Shown: positions 1 to 12,974, numbered from the stretch's first letter. The stretch is DNA of 64,000 nt from Panaeolus papilionaceus (GCA_015501605.1 JADNRZ010000016.1:868001-932000); one strand, 5' to 3'. Translations and numbers: made by a program. The notes: a model not told the origin generated them from the sequence alone.

Positions 1-617
1 GCAGGGTGCCGAACGAATGTGGGTGCTCTATCGGGGCGTCTCTCCTGTCCTTCTGCTGCGCTGTGGTAGACGATGTGCACTGCGGTTTCTGTGGTCCACA
101 TACCGGTGTATACGGGCCTGCGGGTTTTGACGGTGTAATGCGGGGCAAGCTGCACTCGGGGTGATACTCCCACACCCTCTGATTTCGCGAGTGGGGCGAG
201 GTGATGGATCGTGCGATCCCTTGGGGTAAGTGCCAATGCATGGTATTTGCTCTATCCATCCCGTAAGTGAGGCCGCACCTGGCCGTCATGACTGCTGCAT
301 CGCTCGAATGCGCTGCGTGTGCTTTTTTATTCCTGGATGGATGAGTCGAATATCGTTGTTCCCGATAAAGCTATCATGGCGTCCATTTTTACCCCGCACT
401 CGCCCTCGTGACGATCGAATCGGCGTTCATCATCATTTGAATTTTGCATTACGTCGTGATGGACGTCTAGGAATGGTGGCTCCGTGGTTGACGCTCGTTG
501 GATTCTCGATTCCTTGTTTGGCGCTTGTTATCTTTTATTTTGCCTTTCAATTTAACCGCCCAGATCGTTTCATTCCATCTGTCGATATCTAATTAACCTT
601 TTTTAAACTTTTTACAG
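1..617. other. Upstream of the OTU gene, unassigned
   Basis: No recognisable coding exon. It probably holds the promoter and the first exon or 5' UTR of the OTU gene: ATG at 204 followed by GGTAAGT at 225 would splice in phase to 618. The open frame 230-592 resembles no family and lies inside that possible intron. Confidence 0.3.
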
Positions 618-3495
618 TCCGTTCACGAACGACTCGATCATCCAAAGGACGCGTACGTCTCCTTCCTCTCTCCCCTGCCTCAATCACAATAACTGACGTC
701 TCTCATAGCTCCTCTCCCTCCCATCCAATGACTCATCCTCAAATCTCAACGCCTCCCTCACACATCAACTCCAGCTTCTCGGACTCTACGCCGCCCCCAC
801 CCTCGGCGACGGCAACTGTCTCTTCCGCGCGCTCAGCGACCAGATATACGGCACACCCGAAAAGCACTCTCAGGTGCGAAGAGAGGTATGCGATTGGATC
901 GAAAAGTATGGCGAGAGGTATGAAGGATTCGTCGAGGGCGAGGGAAGTGGTGATGATGGTGATGGAGGGAGAGGCCGCAAGAGGAGGGAGAAGGGGAAGG
1001 GGAAGGAGAAGGGGAAAGGAAAGGCGTTGGAAGTGTATTTGAGGAATATGAGAGAGAATGGTGTGTATGCGTTTTCTTTTTCTTCTTTGGATGCTTTGAA
1101 TTGGAGAGTTGTGTTTTTGGAATTTGGTTTTGATACCTCTTTTTTTGCGCATATAGCTACCTATGGAGGACATATGGAGCTCTCTGCGTTTGCGCATATG
1201 ACGAGGAGGAACGTGAAGGTCATTCAGCCGGGCTTGGTGTATGTGATTGAGTGGGATGCGTGGGGAGGGTTTGAGGAAGATGAGGGAGGAGCGCAGGCGT
1301 CGATAGCGATGAGTGCAAGTGCGAATGTTGCTGGGTATGATGACGACGATGAAGAGAGTGACCTTACGGAGAGTGATGAGAGTGGAGATGAAGGCGAGGA
1401 TGACGATGACTTGGTGCTGACGAAAGCGTCGATGGGACGCGCAGCGGGAGGACCAAGCAGGATGGGTCTTGAAGCTCTTTCGTCCCTTACTTCGACTGTG
1501 GGAGCTTCAGCGCCGGTTTCGACTGTTTCGACTACGACGTCGATTTCTGTGGGTAGTGCTGCGTCCTCGGCGACTCCGAGGCGACCAACGAGGTCCTCAC
1601 TGCCGAGCGATACTCCCAAGGGTAAGACGAAGGAGAGTAAGGACGATGGGAAGGAGAAGATTAAGATTGGGAAGGGGTATTATTACCTGGAAGAGGTGAC
1701 GAGTGATGAGGAGGATGCGGAGGAGATGGAAGAAGTGAGAGGGACGGTGATGGATGTGGGCGATGAGAAGGAGAGTGTGGGTGAGGTTAAAGTGGGAGAT
1801 GAGGCTGCGGCGCATAGGATTGAGGGAGTGCCGAAGGAGGTGAAGATGGAGGTGGATGGAGAGGTGAAGGAGGGAGGCGAGAAGAAGAAGGAGAAGAAAG
1901 AGAAGAAAGAGAAGAGGGATAAGAAGGAGAAATCTGTAGAGGTTCTACAGCCTCCGAGGTCGACGAAGGAGAGCGGAGGGCCGACTGTTTATGTTGCGTG
2001 AGTTGCCTTGATTCGAACTCTTTCTACCTCTTTTAAATTTCAATATGTAGGTATCATGACTGGGAACATTTCTCGTCTATCCGCAATCTACGCGGTCCAC
2101 ACGTGGGGCTTCCGATGGTTCAGGAAATGCTTGCACAGAGCGCGATGGACGCTGTCGACGAAGATATGGAAGGTGAATCGCAGGTTCATGTAGGCTGATT
2201 TATCCGTTATCGTCGTGTTCTTTGGAGTCCTGATCATACCCAACTTTTTTTCGTCCTCATAGACTATGACCCCTAAAGAACGCGAACGCGAACGAAAGAG
2301 AGAGGAGAGGAAAGAGAAAGAGCGGAGAGATGCAGAGAGGAGGAAGAAGAAGGAAGAGAGGAGGGCGAAGGAGAGGGAGGAACGTGCTTTGGAGATTGCG
2401 CGGGAGAAGGAGAGAGCTGCTGCTGGGTCGACAGCCCCGACGTCTGCTGTGAAGCTCATGTTGAAGCTACCGAAATCGGGCACAACTTCAGCTTCGATAT
2501 CTGGTACCACTACACCTGCTGTGCTGCCTGAATCCTCCAGCGTTGGTGCTCAAGGCTCTGGTGACCCCTCGCTTGTTCCTCTTCCGGCTTCGAGGGCTAT
2601 GACACCTCTTGGTAACATCGCCAGCATCGGAACATCACATCCTGACAACTCGAATCAGGACCTAGACTCGTCCATCACACCCACATCTGCATCTCACCCT
2701 GTCCAGCCGTCTCAGCCCCTCCCGACTCTAATTCCAAATCTCGCTTCGACATCCCTCGCGCGGGCGAGCACACCACACCTCGTAGCTGATCGAACACAAT
2801 ATAGGTCCCCTAAGCGATCATTCGACGAGTCGAGTGCGTCTGGGGAAGATGCGAGTGGGAGAGAGGGGAGAGAGGGGAGAGAGGGGATGAAGAGGAGCAG
2901 GAGGGTGGTGGAGGAGATTGTGGGTGTGAGTGAGGGGATGGACGTGGATATTGAGGGCGATGTGGACGTGGATGGTGAAGGGGGTGATACGCCTGGTCTG
3001 TCTGCGCCTGGATCTAGCTCGAGTGCGTCCGAGACGAGCTCGGAGGTTGCGTCTGAGGTTTCGGAAGGTGCTGCGTTCGGAACCCACTCGAAAGGATCGG
3101 ACCCGGTTGTTGATACTCCTGTTAAACCGGTGTCGACTGCGAGTCTCCCTGACTCGCCGTTGAGGAAGAGTGAGGTACAGTCACCCAAGTCGGCGAGGAA
3201 GTTGCATCCGTATGGGGAAAAACAGCTGACGAGGAGGGAGAGGAAAGCGCTGGGGTTGCCAAAGCATGGCCGTTCGGCGCCTTCTTCGACGGTGTCGGCG
3301 GGAAAGATTGTTATCCCTGGAGGCAAATTTAAAGGCAGGATGGCGGCTCAGGCTGTGGCGAATGCGAGAGCGGCTGCGGCTGCGGGTGGTGCGGCGGGAG
3401 TGAGAGTAGGAGGTGAGGGTGAGGATAGTGAGGAGTGGAGGAGGAATGGGACGGGGAGGTTGGATGTGAGGGGGTTTAGGGAGCTGAAGATCTAG
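618..3495 (+). CDS. OTU-domain cysteine protease (deubiquitinase, OTUD3-like)
   Basis: Predicted ubiquitin-removing cysteine protease. Exons I can place are 618-652, 709-1060, 1157-1997, 2051-2189 and 2263-3495; phases agree at every junction. The OTU core is visible as GDGNCLFRALSDQ (Asp and catalytic Cys) after intron 653-708, then YGGHMELSAFAH after intron 1061-1156, and YHDWEHFSSIRN, with the catalytic His, after intron 1998-2050. Intron 1061-1156 is 96 nt and keeps frame, so an unspliced reading would wrongly insert 32 residues. Between core and C-terminus lies a long acidic and Lys/Glu-rich linker, followed by a charged helix rich in RER/KEE and a basic tail (RRERKALGLPKHG). The RTTRSSKG stretch before the core is typical of fungal OTUD3 relatives. 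The start codon is uncertain. ATG 204 with a 392-nt intron (226-617) keeps phase but is only one possibility. Family assignment is firm; the exact N-terminus is not. Confidence 0.85.
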
Positions 3496-4676
3496 GGTGT
3501 CAGAGTTTGCCTGTTCTCTCATCCTTTTTGCCGCCTTTTGGTGAGATGGTGTGGGTTGGTCGGGCGAGTGATGGTGGGCTGTGCTTTGCCTGACGATGTT
3601 CGAACTCCTCAAAGTTTGGGATTTGACTCAGTGAAGATCTCCTCTTGCTTGACAAGTTGAAGAGGGTGCTTCAAATCTTGACCTATCCAGTTCATTCCTT
3701 CTGCTTCTGGGTTACCACCAGGTCGCCACCTGCATCACTACGCTCCTCGAAGCAAGAAATCCGAATCTGTCCTCAAAGTTCCACTGCGTCTGTCGAGTCG
3801 TTGCCCATGATTCGCCCTATGCATTCGAAATGAAACGTTCGAGCGACCGTTCGGTGTCTTTTCGAACTCTGGGCTCTAACGGAAACCCATTCGAAGATCT
3901 TGGCACTTTTCGATCGTTTGGTCTGTCGATCGAGTCGCTCTCGACAGTTCTATGCTGCCACCCGTTGCGATAAACACATCCTTCATCAAATCCATCCATC
4001 TCCGCACTAGCTATGACCCCTCCAGAACGTCTGACATCCCGGCAAATGTCAGGTTTCCTTCACCAAAGTGAAGATCTGTATTTTCGTATCATCGAAGGTA
4101 TTCACGTCGCATCCATGCGTACGGACGTGTTGTACATTATTTTCCATTCCCACTATGTGTGTACAATGTACAATTTCTGACCTAGCTGCTCCACTGCAAT
4201 TCTCGTACTATTTTCATCTCTTTCCCTCCATCTACCACGCATCACGCTAGCATCATACCGAATCATGCAACATGGCCTACAAGGACGCATTTATCACAAT
4301 GTTCCACACATACACGACGACTCGTTTGGTTTATACTTCTGTCGCATTTCCCCCTCCCAGTTTAAAGCATGTATGCAATTTGAATGACAATGACAATATC
4401 TACGTAGCATACAGGTTTTGTAGAATTTAATGTGTATTTTTCCCTCTTCAAGTGCGTTTTCGAAGGAGGTTTTCAAGCCGACTGGCGAAAGTGTGTGCGC
4501 GAGACAAGTTGTTTATGCGCGTTTGCTGTTATATCATGTGGTCATCACCACTGCACACGGGGATGGCACGGACACTGGGAAGTGCGGCATACTTAAACTT
4601 TTCCCAACACCATTGTATCTCCCCAGAGCTTTCCCATCTCATTTCATAACCACGACCATCGATAAGAGAAGCTACG
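3496..4676. other. Intergenic, no gene seen
   Basis: Holds the 3' flank of the OTU gene and the promoter of the dipeptidase gene. The short open frames (60-95 codons) show no domain and no splice-consistent extension. Confidence 0.5.
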
Positions 4677-6629
4677 ATGCCAGCACCCCAAGCATTCCTC
4701 GATTATATCGACTCTAATGCTGAAAAATTCATCCAGCGCCTCGCAGAAGCAGTCGCAATCCCCTCGTAAGTTCAATAACTCTTCAGCATACTTTCCAAAG
4801 CATCTCATGAAATTTGCGCTCCTCGATCGACGTATTTAAATTGACATGACTTCAGAGTATCGGGAGAATGGGAACACAGGGAGGATGTTCTTGCGATGGC
4901 GGGTTGGCTCGAAGCCACACTGCAAAGCTTGGGCGTCGAGACCCAGTTAGCAAATCTAGGAAATCAGACGTTGGATGGCCATGATTTACCGCTTCCCCCT
5001 GCCATCCTCGGACGATACGGGAATGATAAGAGTAAGAAGACAGTCTTAGTTTATGGGCATTTTGATGTTCAACCTGTGAGTACTCTGCGTTGTTCGATCA
5101 TCTGGACCGCCAATATCGAAATGTGTTAAAAACGTCCTCATTTGATTATGCATACTGAATCGACTTCTCTGCAGGCTGACCCAGAACAAGGATGGGTCAC
5201 CAGTCCATTTACTTTGACTGTTGACGAACAAACAGGCCACTTGATTGGACGAGGCAGCACAGATGACAAGGGTCCTATTTTAGGATGGCTAAATGTGTTG
5301 CAATACCATCACGAGAACAAGGTTCCACTTCCTGTGAACCTCGTATTCTGCTTCGAGGGTATGGAGGAAAGCGATAGTGTGGGTCTTGATGAGCTTGTCG
5401 TGCGCGAATCAAAGGAGGGAGGATATTTCGAAGGTGTCGATTGTGTCTGCATTGTGAGCATCCTCTCGCCATGTCTTGACGGCTTGCTCTCATTTAACTC
5501 ACTCGTTTAGTCGGACAACTACTGGCTTAATAATCGCACCCCAGGTGTTACTTATGGACTCCGTGGAATTTCTTACTACCAAATCAGCATCTCGGGAGCT
5601 CCTCGTCAACTCCACTCTGGTGTTTTTGGCGGGACGATTTACGAGCCTATGACCGACCTCATCGCGATTATGGGCACACTTGTTAGCTCAGATGGAAAAA
5701 TTCTAATTCCTGGTGTTAGTGAAATGGTTCCACCCCCAGACGAAGAAGAAAAGTAGGGTTCAGTTTGACTCTACTGAGACCGGGGTTGAGCGCTAATCCG
5801 ATTGCTTCAATAGGGCGATTTATGAACAACTGCACTACACCGTCGATGATCTTGTGCAAGCTGCTGGGGCTGACGTTGCGCTATCCGACGATAAGGTTAC
5901 ACTGCTCATGGGGCGCATGCGTTGGCCTTCCCTTTCCATTCATGATATCGGGGGAGGTGGTGGTGCAGCGACAGTTATCCCTGGGAAGGTTTCAGCCAGA
6001 TTCAGTATCCGGTATGTTCGCGGAATCTCGGTCTTAGCATGCATTTATACTAAATCGAAGCTTCGTGGTACAGTCTTGTCCCTCCTCAGACTCCTGAGAA
6101 CGTCGACCCTCTCGTTATCGACCATCTTCAGAAGGAGTTCGCGAAGCTTGGAAGTAAGAATACGTTGAAAATTGAGAAGCCAAATGGTGGCAAGCCATGG
6201 GTTGCCGATTATCATCACTGGAATTACGACGCTGCAAAGAGAGCTACACGGGCAAGTTTCTCTCTGGACAACGAACGTATAAGCTGACCATTTGTAATAG
6301 GCGGTTTACAACGAAGAACCGGATTTGGCACGGGAGGGAGGGTCGATCCCTGTCATCTTGACCTTCGCCGAATCCTTGGGGGTCAATATCTGTTTACTGC
6401 CTATGGGAAGAGCAGACGATGGAGCTCAGTGGGTACCGATCCTATTCTTTGCTTGAGCAGCACCTCATCAGAGGACCTATAAGCTCCATCAACGAAAAGA
6501 TTGACAGGTCCAACTTCATTGAAGGCGTAAGTCATCTCAACTGCCAATACAATAAAGTATTCTGAGCAATATGGACAGTCTAAACTTTTGGGGTCGTACC
6601 TTTATGAGATTGCTGATATCTCCGGGTGA
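4677..6629 (+). CDS. DUG1: Cytosolic M20 metallodipeptidase (Dug1/CNDP2-like)
   Basis: Zn-dependent peptidase that cleaves dipeptides. In yeast the Dug1 orthologue splits Cys-Gly during glutathione breakdown. Nine exons: 4677-4765, 4856-5075, 5175-5453, 5511-5752, 5814-6011, 6074-6251, 6301-6428, 6484-6526 and 6579-6629. They give 475 aa, the same length as human CNDP2. M20 motifs are in order: [14 protein letters not shown] (first Zn ligand His and Asp), [10 protein letters not shown] (bridging Asp), [11 protein letters not shown] (catalytic Glu and Zn Glu), the lid domain with [10 protein letters not shown], and a C-terminal [18 protein letters not shown] holding the last His ligand. There is no signal peptide, so it should be cytosolic. 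Intron 6252-6300 begins GCAAGT, a GC-AG intron. All catalytic residues are present and the gene looks functional. Confidence 0.93.
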
Positions 6630-6945
6630 TGGACTGAACGTCAATGCAATCTGGGTTGAAAATGTTATGCTCGCAAAAGTTGTAAATTCGATTACTCTGT
6701 ACTAGTAGCATGATCAAGATAACTTTTAACAAGAAGACAACCAGAGAGGATTGCCTATGTGCTCGGCCTATGCCGAGAAGCAAGCCTTTAGACATTTAGC
6801 GCTCAACCGTATGGCCTCCCAATATCTGCACTAAAACATATATCTGTCCAATATGCAAACTGAAAATTCGCATCGCCAGCGACTGTTATACTGTGCCTGA
6901 ATACCCCGCCAATAAGCAACGACCGTTCGAGTCAACTCGTTATTC
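6630..6945. other. Intergenic between dipeptidase and F-box relic
   Basis: Convergent gene ends. Nothing recognisable apart from 3' flanks. Confidence 0.4.
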
Positions 6946-7545
6946 TTACATTTGGCTCAGGTGATGAAGAGTGTCATGGAGGCTCGCGGTTGTATTGCAG
7001 CGAAGACAAATGGTTTGTGCGTTCTTGTCGGAGTATAATGGACGACTTTTCTTCTCCTTGATGAACTTTCTCGTTTGCTCGGCGTCTTTGCCTTTCATCA
7101 AGGGAATTGTTTGCGGATCGACCTGACCACCATTAAATCGAGGATGTGAGAAACCTGAAACCCATAAATCAAACATCAGTACCGAGAAACGGCTTAAATC
7201 TCCAGATAGCACAAACCGTAGAGTCCTAGGTTAACACTAATAATAGCGGCCTGCCTTCAGAACCGAGGTTGCAATGAACGCATTCGTAAATATGGAACAA
7301 ATCTGACGGACTTGACAAGCAGCTTTATGAGCGCTCTTGTGGAATTTGAGTCCGCCAGCTGGGTACCATGCAGAAGAGTCGCCGAACACGCTGTTAGCAT
7401 ATTCCTCAAACCAGTTCCTAGGTTTTTCTTTCTTTCTTGCTGACATTTTTTTGAGTCCTAGATCGGGGTTGGTGAAGAGAGTGGTGACAAGGTTAAGGAT
7501 AGTTTCGAGGTCATACGCATTCAGATCTCGGAACATACATATCAT
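6946..7545 (-). pseudogene. Tail-only relic of the F-box family
   Basis: Two open stretches on the minus strand (7237-7545 and 6946-7212) match only the C-terminal third of the neighbouring family. GGLKFHKSAHKAACQV corresponds to the MMKLHQKAHAAAA segment of copy A. ICLRCNTTASLHDTLHHL corresponds to its C-terminal FVCMHCGRVDSIDSLRGH zinc motif. The F-box, the first Cys clusters and most of the helical core are absent, and the CxxC normally between these two blocks is missing. It sits directly 3' of copy A in the same orientation, as expected for a decayed tandem unit. The similarity was judged by eye on short motifs. Confidence 0.5.
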
Positions 7546-7751
7546 GTAATTCTCTATGTCGATGAAGTTCGAATTTAAGGATGATATCCAAATTCAAGAA
7601 GTTTGTGTCGAGGTAACTTATTAATCGATCATATTAGGACATTAATTTATTTGCCCTCCAGGATATCTCTGGGTGTTACATTTACTAGGGCTATAGAGTT
7701 ATCTACGTTTACAACGCGGTATCCAATGCACGAATGTAGGCACGTACAAAA

Positions 7752-10474
7752 TTAAGTCTTATCGCCCTCCTCGACTTCGACGTAGTTCCTCGGAGGACGT
7801 GGTGGCCACATCCAAAGCTCCTCTCCTTGGCTCCCTTCATAGCGGACATACGTACGGTAGTTCATCTTGGTATTTTTGTCATACGCCAACTTCATGTCGT
7901 CGTCTCCTGGAGATGCTATATCATGTCTAGGTGGAAAGGTCGTCTAGGTTAGCAGAAGCGAAAAATGACCTGTGCGTGCTGATACTCACTTCACGTTCAT
8001 GTGGCCTCTAAGGCTGTCGATGGAATCGACACGCCCACAATGCATGCACACAAACTTAGATCTCTTGTTGTAGTATTTTTGCATAACGTTTTCCTTCATA
8101 CGACTTCGCACTTCTGAGAGCTCCTTATTGTCGGTCAATAGCCGGTATTCTGCACATGAACGATTGGTGTTCAATGGCGTGGAGTGCTTGAAGTCGTCTA
8201 TATGGTGTTCGATCTGTGCAAGCGCTTGTGTCAGTAACCCCATTTTTGACAGCCGGGGTACGAAAGCGAGCTTGAGGTGAGAGTGTCACGTACCAATGCC
8301 GTCCAAGTAAGCATCAACCTCCCTCTGCTCATGCTGTTACACTCCAAACATTCTACAATGGGGTTCAGCTCTTCCATCGTCTCGGTAGTCGTTGTGAGGG
8401 GATCAAAGCCGAAGACGTCAACGAGAATTGAAGCAGCTGCAGCATGTGCCTTCTGATGCAATTTCATCATTCCGTTCACGTTCCACGAACCACATTTGAG
8501 AGTGTCGTATGCCACCAGGTCGAAGTCAGGGTGATTTTCATGCCACTTTGCAGGGGTTTCTTTGCACATCCTGGCCTCTCTTGATTCAACCACCTGAGCG
8601 ACAGTGTAGAAACTTTTGCTGCTGTGACTGTGAACATCCAAATTGACAAGTAGGGTCGTTGCGAGGGCTAAGGGATTCAGTGGCTCCGACTGAATGGACT
8701 TGTTAACCTGTACACCTTCCCTATGATGCGGCATCAAGGAAAGGACTTTCTGGTCGATGATGGCATTGGCCTCTTCTATGACGATTGTTAGGGCTTCAAG
8801 ACCTTTACCAAATTCGAATTGTACGTCCTCAACATCGGCTGGCAGATTGACCATATCCAGAATACGAGGGACACAAAGTATGTCGGCGACATGAGGTCTG
8901 AACTTTTCTGCCGGCCAGTAGGTCTTCAACGCCTGTTCATATTCTGTCTCCAGGTTCTGCATTCGTGCTCGGCGGGCGGCTTCATATTCCCGATGTTGGC
9001 GTTCATCCTTCAGCTCCTGCATGATAACCGGAAGTTTCGTTTTCAAGTTCATTACGACTAGACAGGGAGTGTTAGCGATTACAAAACACACAAAAAACAA
9101 CACCTTACCATGGTCAGTAAGCTTACTTTGACATATTTTCTGTATATCACTGCGATTCTGGGGAAGTGACCCGACCAATGTTTGCGACAGTTCATCTTCC
9201 CATCCAAGCTCCTTGATAATCTCTACAACTCTAGTTTTGACATAGAAAACGTGAACAAGTGCACAGACAAGAAACATGAGACAAAGGCACCTCTCTTGTC
9301 GCTGCTTTACCTCGGCCTCATGTTTGAGCGCTGCCTCGCGCAAAAACGCCGTATACCAACTTCGACATTTATCAGCGTGCTGAATAGTAGGTGATAACCC
9401 ATGAGTTAGTATAGGATTGATGACGATGATGGGTGAGTAATATTAGAGGACGCACTGCTTTCATTTCGGCAAGTTCACGAGTCTTTTCTTTCTGCCACGA
9501 TGAGATCGCTTTTGATCCTAATTCACAGACACCAGAGTGCTCAGTGCGCCAGCGGCTGGTATATTCCCGCGAGTAAAGGTAACCTGCAGCTTTGGTTAAC
9601 TTTACTAGTACCTTGGTTAGAATAAGATGTACGTACGGTGTCGGATTACAACATGTGGGATGTATTCCTGCATAAATTCAGGGGGCATGTGGTGTGGCAT
9701 TTGAACTGAATGGCGTTGATAATACCTAGAAATTAGCGTCAATACCATGCATCCCGGATCTGGCCTACCATTTAAGAAATGCTTACCCGGAATGTACACA
9801 TTGAGTGCATATGCGTGTTTTTGCCTCCCATACATGATAGATATTACCGCTCGTTTTTCCACATGCCTAGGGGATGTGAGCAATAGGCTAAAGGGCATTG
9901 ATCAACACGCGACTTACAAGGCAACCCTTTCCGTAGGCGAGCTCTGTAAATCCTGGATAGGTCATACTTGATGGACATTCAGGGAGGCCTGCACATGAAA
10001 GTGCATTTCTCCAGGTCGGCTCAAGATCAGAGCTCTTCATTAGCTCTCTTAGGCTACTCGAAGTACGACCAAGACTAAGTAGCTCGGTTGGGCCAAGCCA
10101 GGAAAATATCTGTAAATTATAGTGAGAATTGAGGGATTGGCCCACGAACGACCCCTCACCTCCAGCAATACATCAAATGGCATCTCAGAGAGAGGTCCTG
10201 ATAAGGGACCTTGCTTTTTTCCAGATTTCTTCTTTGCTTTCTTCTTGATACCAGCAGCAGCACTGGTCGACTGAGTGGGGGCCTTTCTTTTCCGCTTCTT
10301 GTGTTGAGGTGCGTCGTATTCTTCATCTTCCTTGTCGGTCGTATCGACATATTCTTCTTCCAGGTCAGATAAGTCCAGGTTGTCCACGTCATTGGATTTC
10401 TGTTTGGAAGATGTTTTGTCCTGGCGACCACCCTTCCTGGTTCTGGTGTGTGCCTTTGGCCTTGAAGTTTTCAT
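7752..10474 (-). CDS. F-box protein with zinc-binding Cys clusters, tandem copy A
   Basis: Likely substrate adaptor of an SCF ubiquitin ligase; the substrate is unknown. Ten exons in consistent phase (10160-10474, 9918-10109, 9787-9866, 9637-9725, 9456-9583, 9291-9379, 9109-9230, 8294-9057, 7990-8213, 7752-7926) encode 725 aa. The order is: a basic N-terminus with KKRKRK and KKKAKKK, probably nuclear; an F-box from MPFDVLLE across the first intron into IFSWLGPTELLSLGR; a CLACGK...CTQC double CxxC; a charged helical region; a CLECNSMSRGR Cys pair; a C2H2-like CMHCGRV...RGHMNVKH; and a C-terminal WMWPPRPPRNY. No frame break was found. Copies B, C and D and the relic share this order, which supports the splice model. 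Identity as an F-box protein is firm; the function of the C-terminal part is unknown. Confidence 0.8.
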
Positions 10475-10743
10475 GTTGCGAGTAGTAACAGGTGATGATT
10501 GAATCTGAAGCCTTGAGCGTTCAGAAAACCTAAGTACTGGTTGGAAGAGAACAATGGGCAACTCGGATTTTGTTCCCACAAACTTTCCAAGTCATATTCC
10601 CAATTTAGAACGCGTCGTTTGATCGCGTTCCTAATTAGGTCGCGTGACCGTCCACTCATCGTCGATAACTAGCTCCAAAATACCAATTCAACAACTCCAG
10701 GGTTCGAAATAAGCAGGCTGTTACAGATACCAGGGCTAATGGG

Positions 10744-12974
10744 TCATCTACATAGACAAGATGATAGGAGAATGCACGAGTGTGGGCAGAAAACAGGACT
10801 AAGTATCGCGTCCTGGACGTAGTTCCTTGGAGGACGTGGGGGCCACATCCAATACTCCTCTCCTTGATCATTGTATGTATACTCGGACAGACGCCAGTTC
10901 ACTTGGGGATATTTTTCGCACACCAATTTCATGCCATCGTCTCCTGGAGATGCGAGACCATGCCTAGATGTTTGAAAATTGAAAGTAAAGGGTTGATTAA
11001 GATCAGCGGGAAAATATCTCTAAACGTCGTGGCCCTTGGACTCGCTTCAGGTTCATGTGGCCTCTAAGCTTGTCAATAGAATCTACACGTCCGCAATACT
11101 CGCACACGAACATCGATTTCTTCGAATAGTGTTGTCGCATGATTTTTTCTTTCATACAGAGTCGCACCTGTACGAGCTCTTTTTCGTCGGTCAACAGCTG
11201 GTATTCCGCCCAGCCATCAACAGGATTAGAATGCCGGTGCTCACTGTATCCGCCAAGATAATGTTTAATCTGTGTGTCGGCTTGCCTCAGTTTTTCTGTA
11301 GCCCAGATGTGAAGGGGAAAGTATGCCACATACCAGTGCTGTTCAAGTCATCATCGGCCTCCCTCTGGTATAGGCCGGTTGGTTAACCAGGTTACGGATA
11401 TGAGGTACACAGAGTACATCGGCTACATGAGCCAATACTCCTCCGCTGGCCAGTAGGGACTTGACTGCCATTTCACATTCCGCTTCGATTCGCGCTCTGC
11501 GGGCAGCTTGATGTTCCCTTTTTTGGCGTTTATTCTTCAGCTCCTGCATAACAATGGGGAGTTTTATTTTTAATTTAATAATTAGATAAGTCTGTAAGAG
11601 GACGGTTAAAAATATTGGACACAAGATGGCAAAATCTTTACCTTGTGCACTTAATTCGTTTTGACATATCATGTGGATATCAGAACGGTTCTGGGGAAGC
11701 GAGTCGGCTGGCGTCTGTAGCAGCTCATATCCCCATCCGAGCTTTATAATAATCTCAACAACCCTAAGTAGAGATGAAATGAGATGGTAAGCAAGCGCAG
11801 ACGCAAAACGTAGAACAAACGCACCTTTCTTTTCGCTGGCTTATTTCGGCTTCGTGTTCAATAACCACCTGCTGCAAATGAGCGGCATGCCAGTATGGAC
11901 ATTTGTTGGCATACTAGGTCGGGAGGACGAGTAGCTTATCAGCCCACAATTGACAATGCATGAAGGGGGAACGCACTTGTTTTATTTGTTCGAGTTCCTC
12001 GATCCTTTCTTTCTCCCATAACAATCTTGCGTTTAAATCCAATTCACAGACATGATTGTACTCAGTACTCCAGCTTTTGCAATGTTCAGACAAGAAACAA
12101 TGACCTGTAACATTTTGTTAACCTAACAAGCAGTGCGATTAAATGATAGACGTACAGTCTTGGATATCAACGAAAGGGATGCACTGTCGCAGGAATCCAG
12201 GAGGCATCGTCTCCAATGACTCGGATCTACAGTACCTGGCGTTTGGGGTCAAGTCCGGCAGGCATGACCAACCAAGGGCGTAATGCTCACCCTTTACAGT
12301 ACACGACGCACTGAGTACATAAGCGTGTTTTTGCCTCCCATATATGATGGATATATTACCACTAGTTTTGCCACATATCTAGTGAAGGATGGAGACGTCA
12401 ATGATAGAATGAGAGGTATTGGTCAATACGCGACTTCCAAGGCCGCTTTTTCTGTAGGCAAGTTCTGCAAACCCCGGATAGGTCATACCTGAAGGATACT
12501 CAGGAAGGTCTGCATATAAAAGTGCTTTCTCCAAGTTTGCTCAAGACCAGGGCTATTCATGAGCTCTTTCAGGCCACTAGAAGTACAACTGACCCTGAAT
12601 AACTCGGGTGGGCTGAGCTAGCTAAATCTCTGTAAAGCATAATGAGAGTGGAGTGATCGGCCCACGAACGGCACCTTACCTCTAATAATAAACCGAATGA
12701 CATCTCGGAGAGAGATCCCAACAAGGAGCCCTGCCTTTTTGCGGAGTTATTATTCGCCTTCTTTCCGATGCCACCAACAGCACTAGTCAATGTTGCCGAG
12801 GCCTTTCTTTTCTGCCGTTTGTGTTGAGGTGCGTCGTATTCCTCATCTTCTTTGTCAGTTGTATTGGAGAGATTCATGTTGTGGGCATCGTTGGATTCTT
12901 GTTTCGAAGGCGTTTCGGCCTGACGGTCACCAGCTCTGGTTCTAGCGGGTGGCTTTTGGCTTTTGGCTTTTCAT
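10744..12974 (-). pseudogene. F-box family copy B, inactivated
   Basis: Closest to copy A but broken in at least four ways. (1) Directly after the ATG at 12974 there are three AAAAGCC units, and the frame then runs into TAG within about ten codons; the homologous protein continues in another frame. (2) In the F-box exon, codon TGG (Trp) of copy A is TAG at 12618-12620. (3) The exon carrying the first Cys cluster has two extra bases near 12345-12360 relative to copy A. (4) Roughly 560 bp of central coding sequence, from just after NLVNQPA to the C-terminal zinc exon and including the ECLECN motif, is missing. The 3' end is better kept: CEYCGRVDSIDKLRGH and WMWPPRPPRNY remain. The last intron would use a GC donor (GCGAGT at about 11045). 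A clear pseudogene. Confidence 0.8.
12951..12971 (-). repeat. (AAAAGCC)x3 heptanucleotide run just after the copy B start codon
   Basis: Three perfect 7-nt units immediately follow the ATG complement at 12972-12974. A 7-nt unit changes frame with each gain or loss, so slippage here can explain the N-terminal frameshift of copy B. Confidence 0.75.

Noticed and set aside
230..592. 120-codon open frame upstream of the OTU gene
   Set aside because: No domain or sensible composition. It lies inside a probable first intron or 5' region of the OTU gene.
739..1197. 152-codon Leu-rich minus-strand frame
   Set aside because: Shadow of the purine-rich OTU coding exon, and it ignores that exon's introns.
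2712..3326. 204-codon minus-strand frame
   Set aside because: Antisense to the low-complexity OTU linker. Composition mirrors the coding strand.
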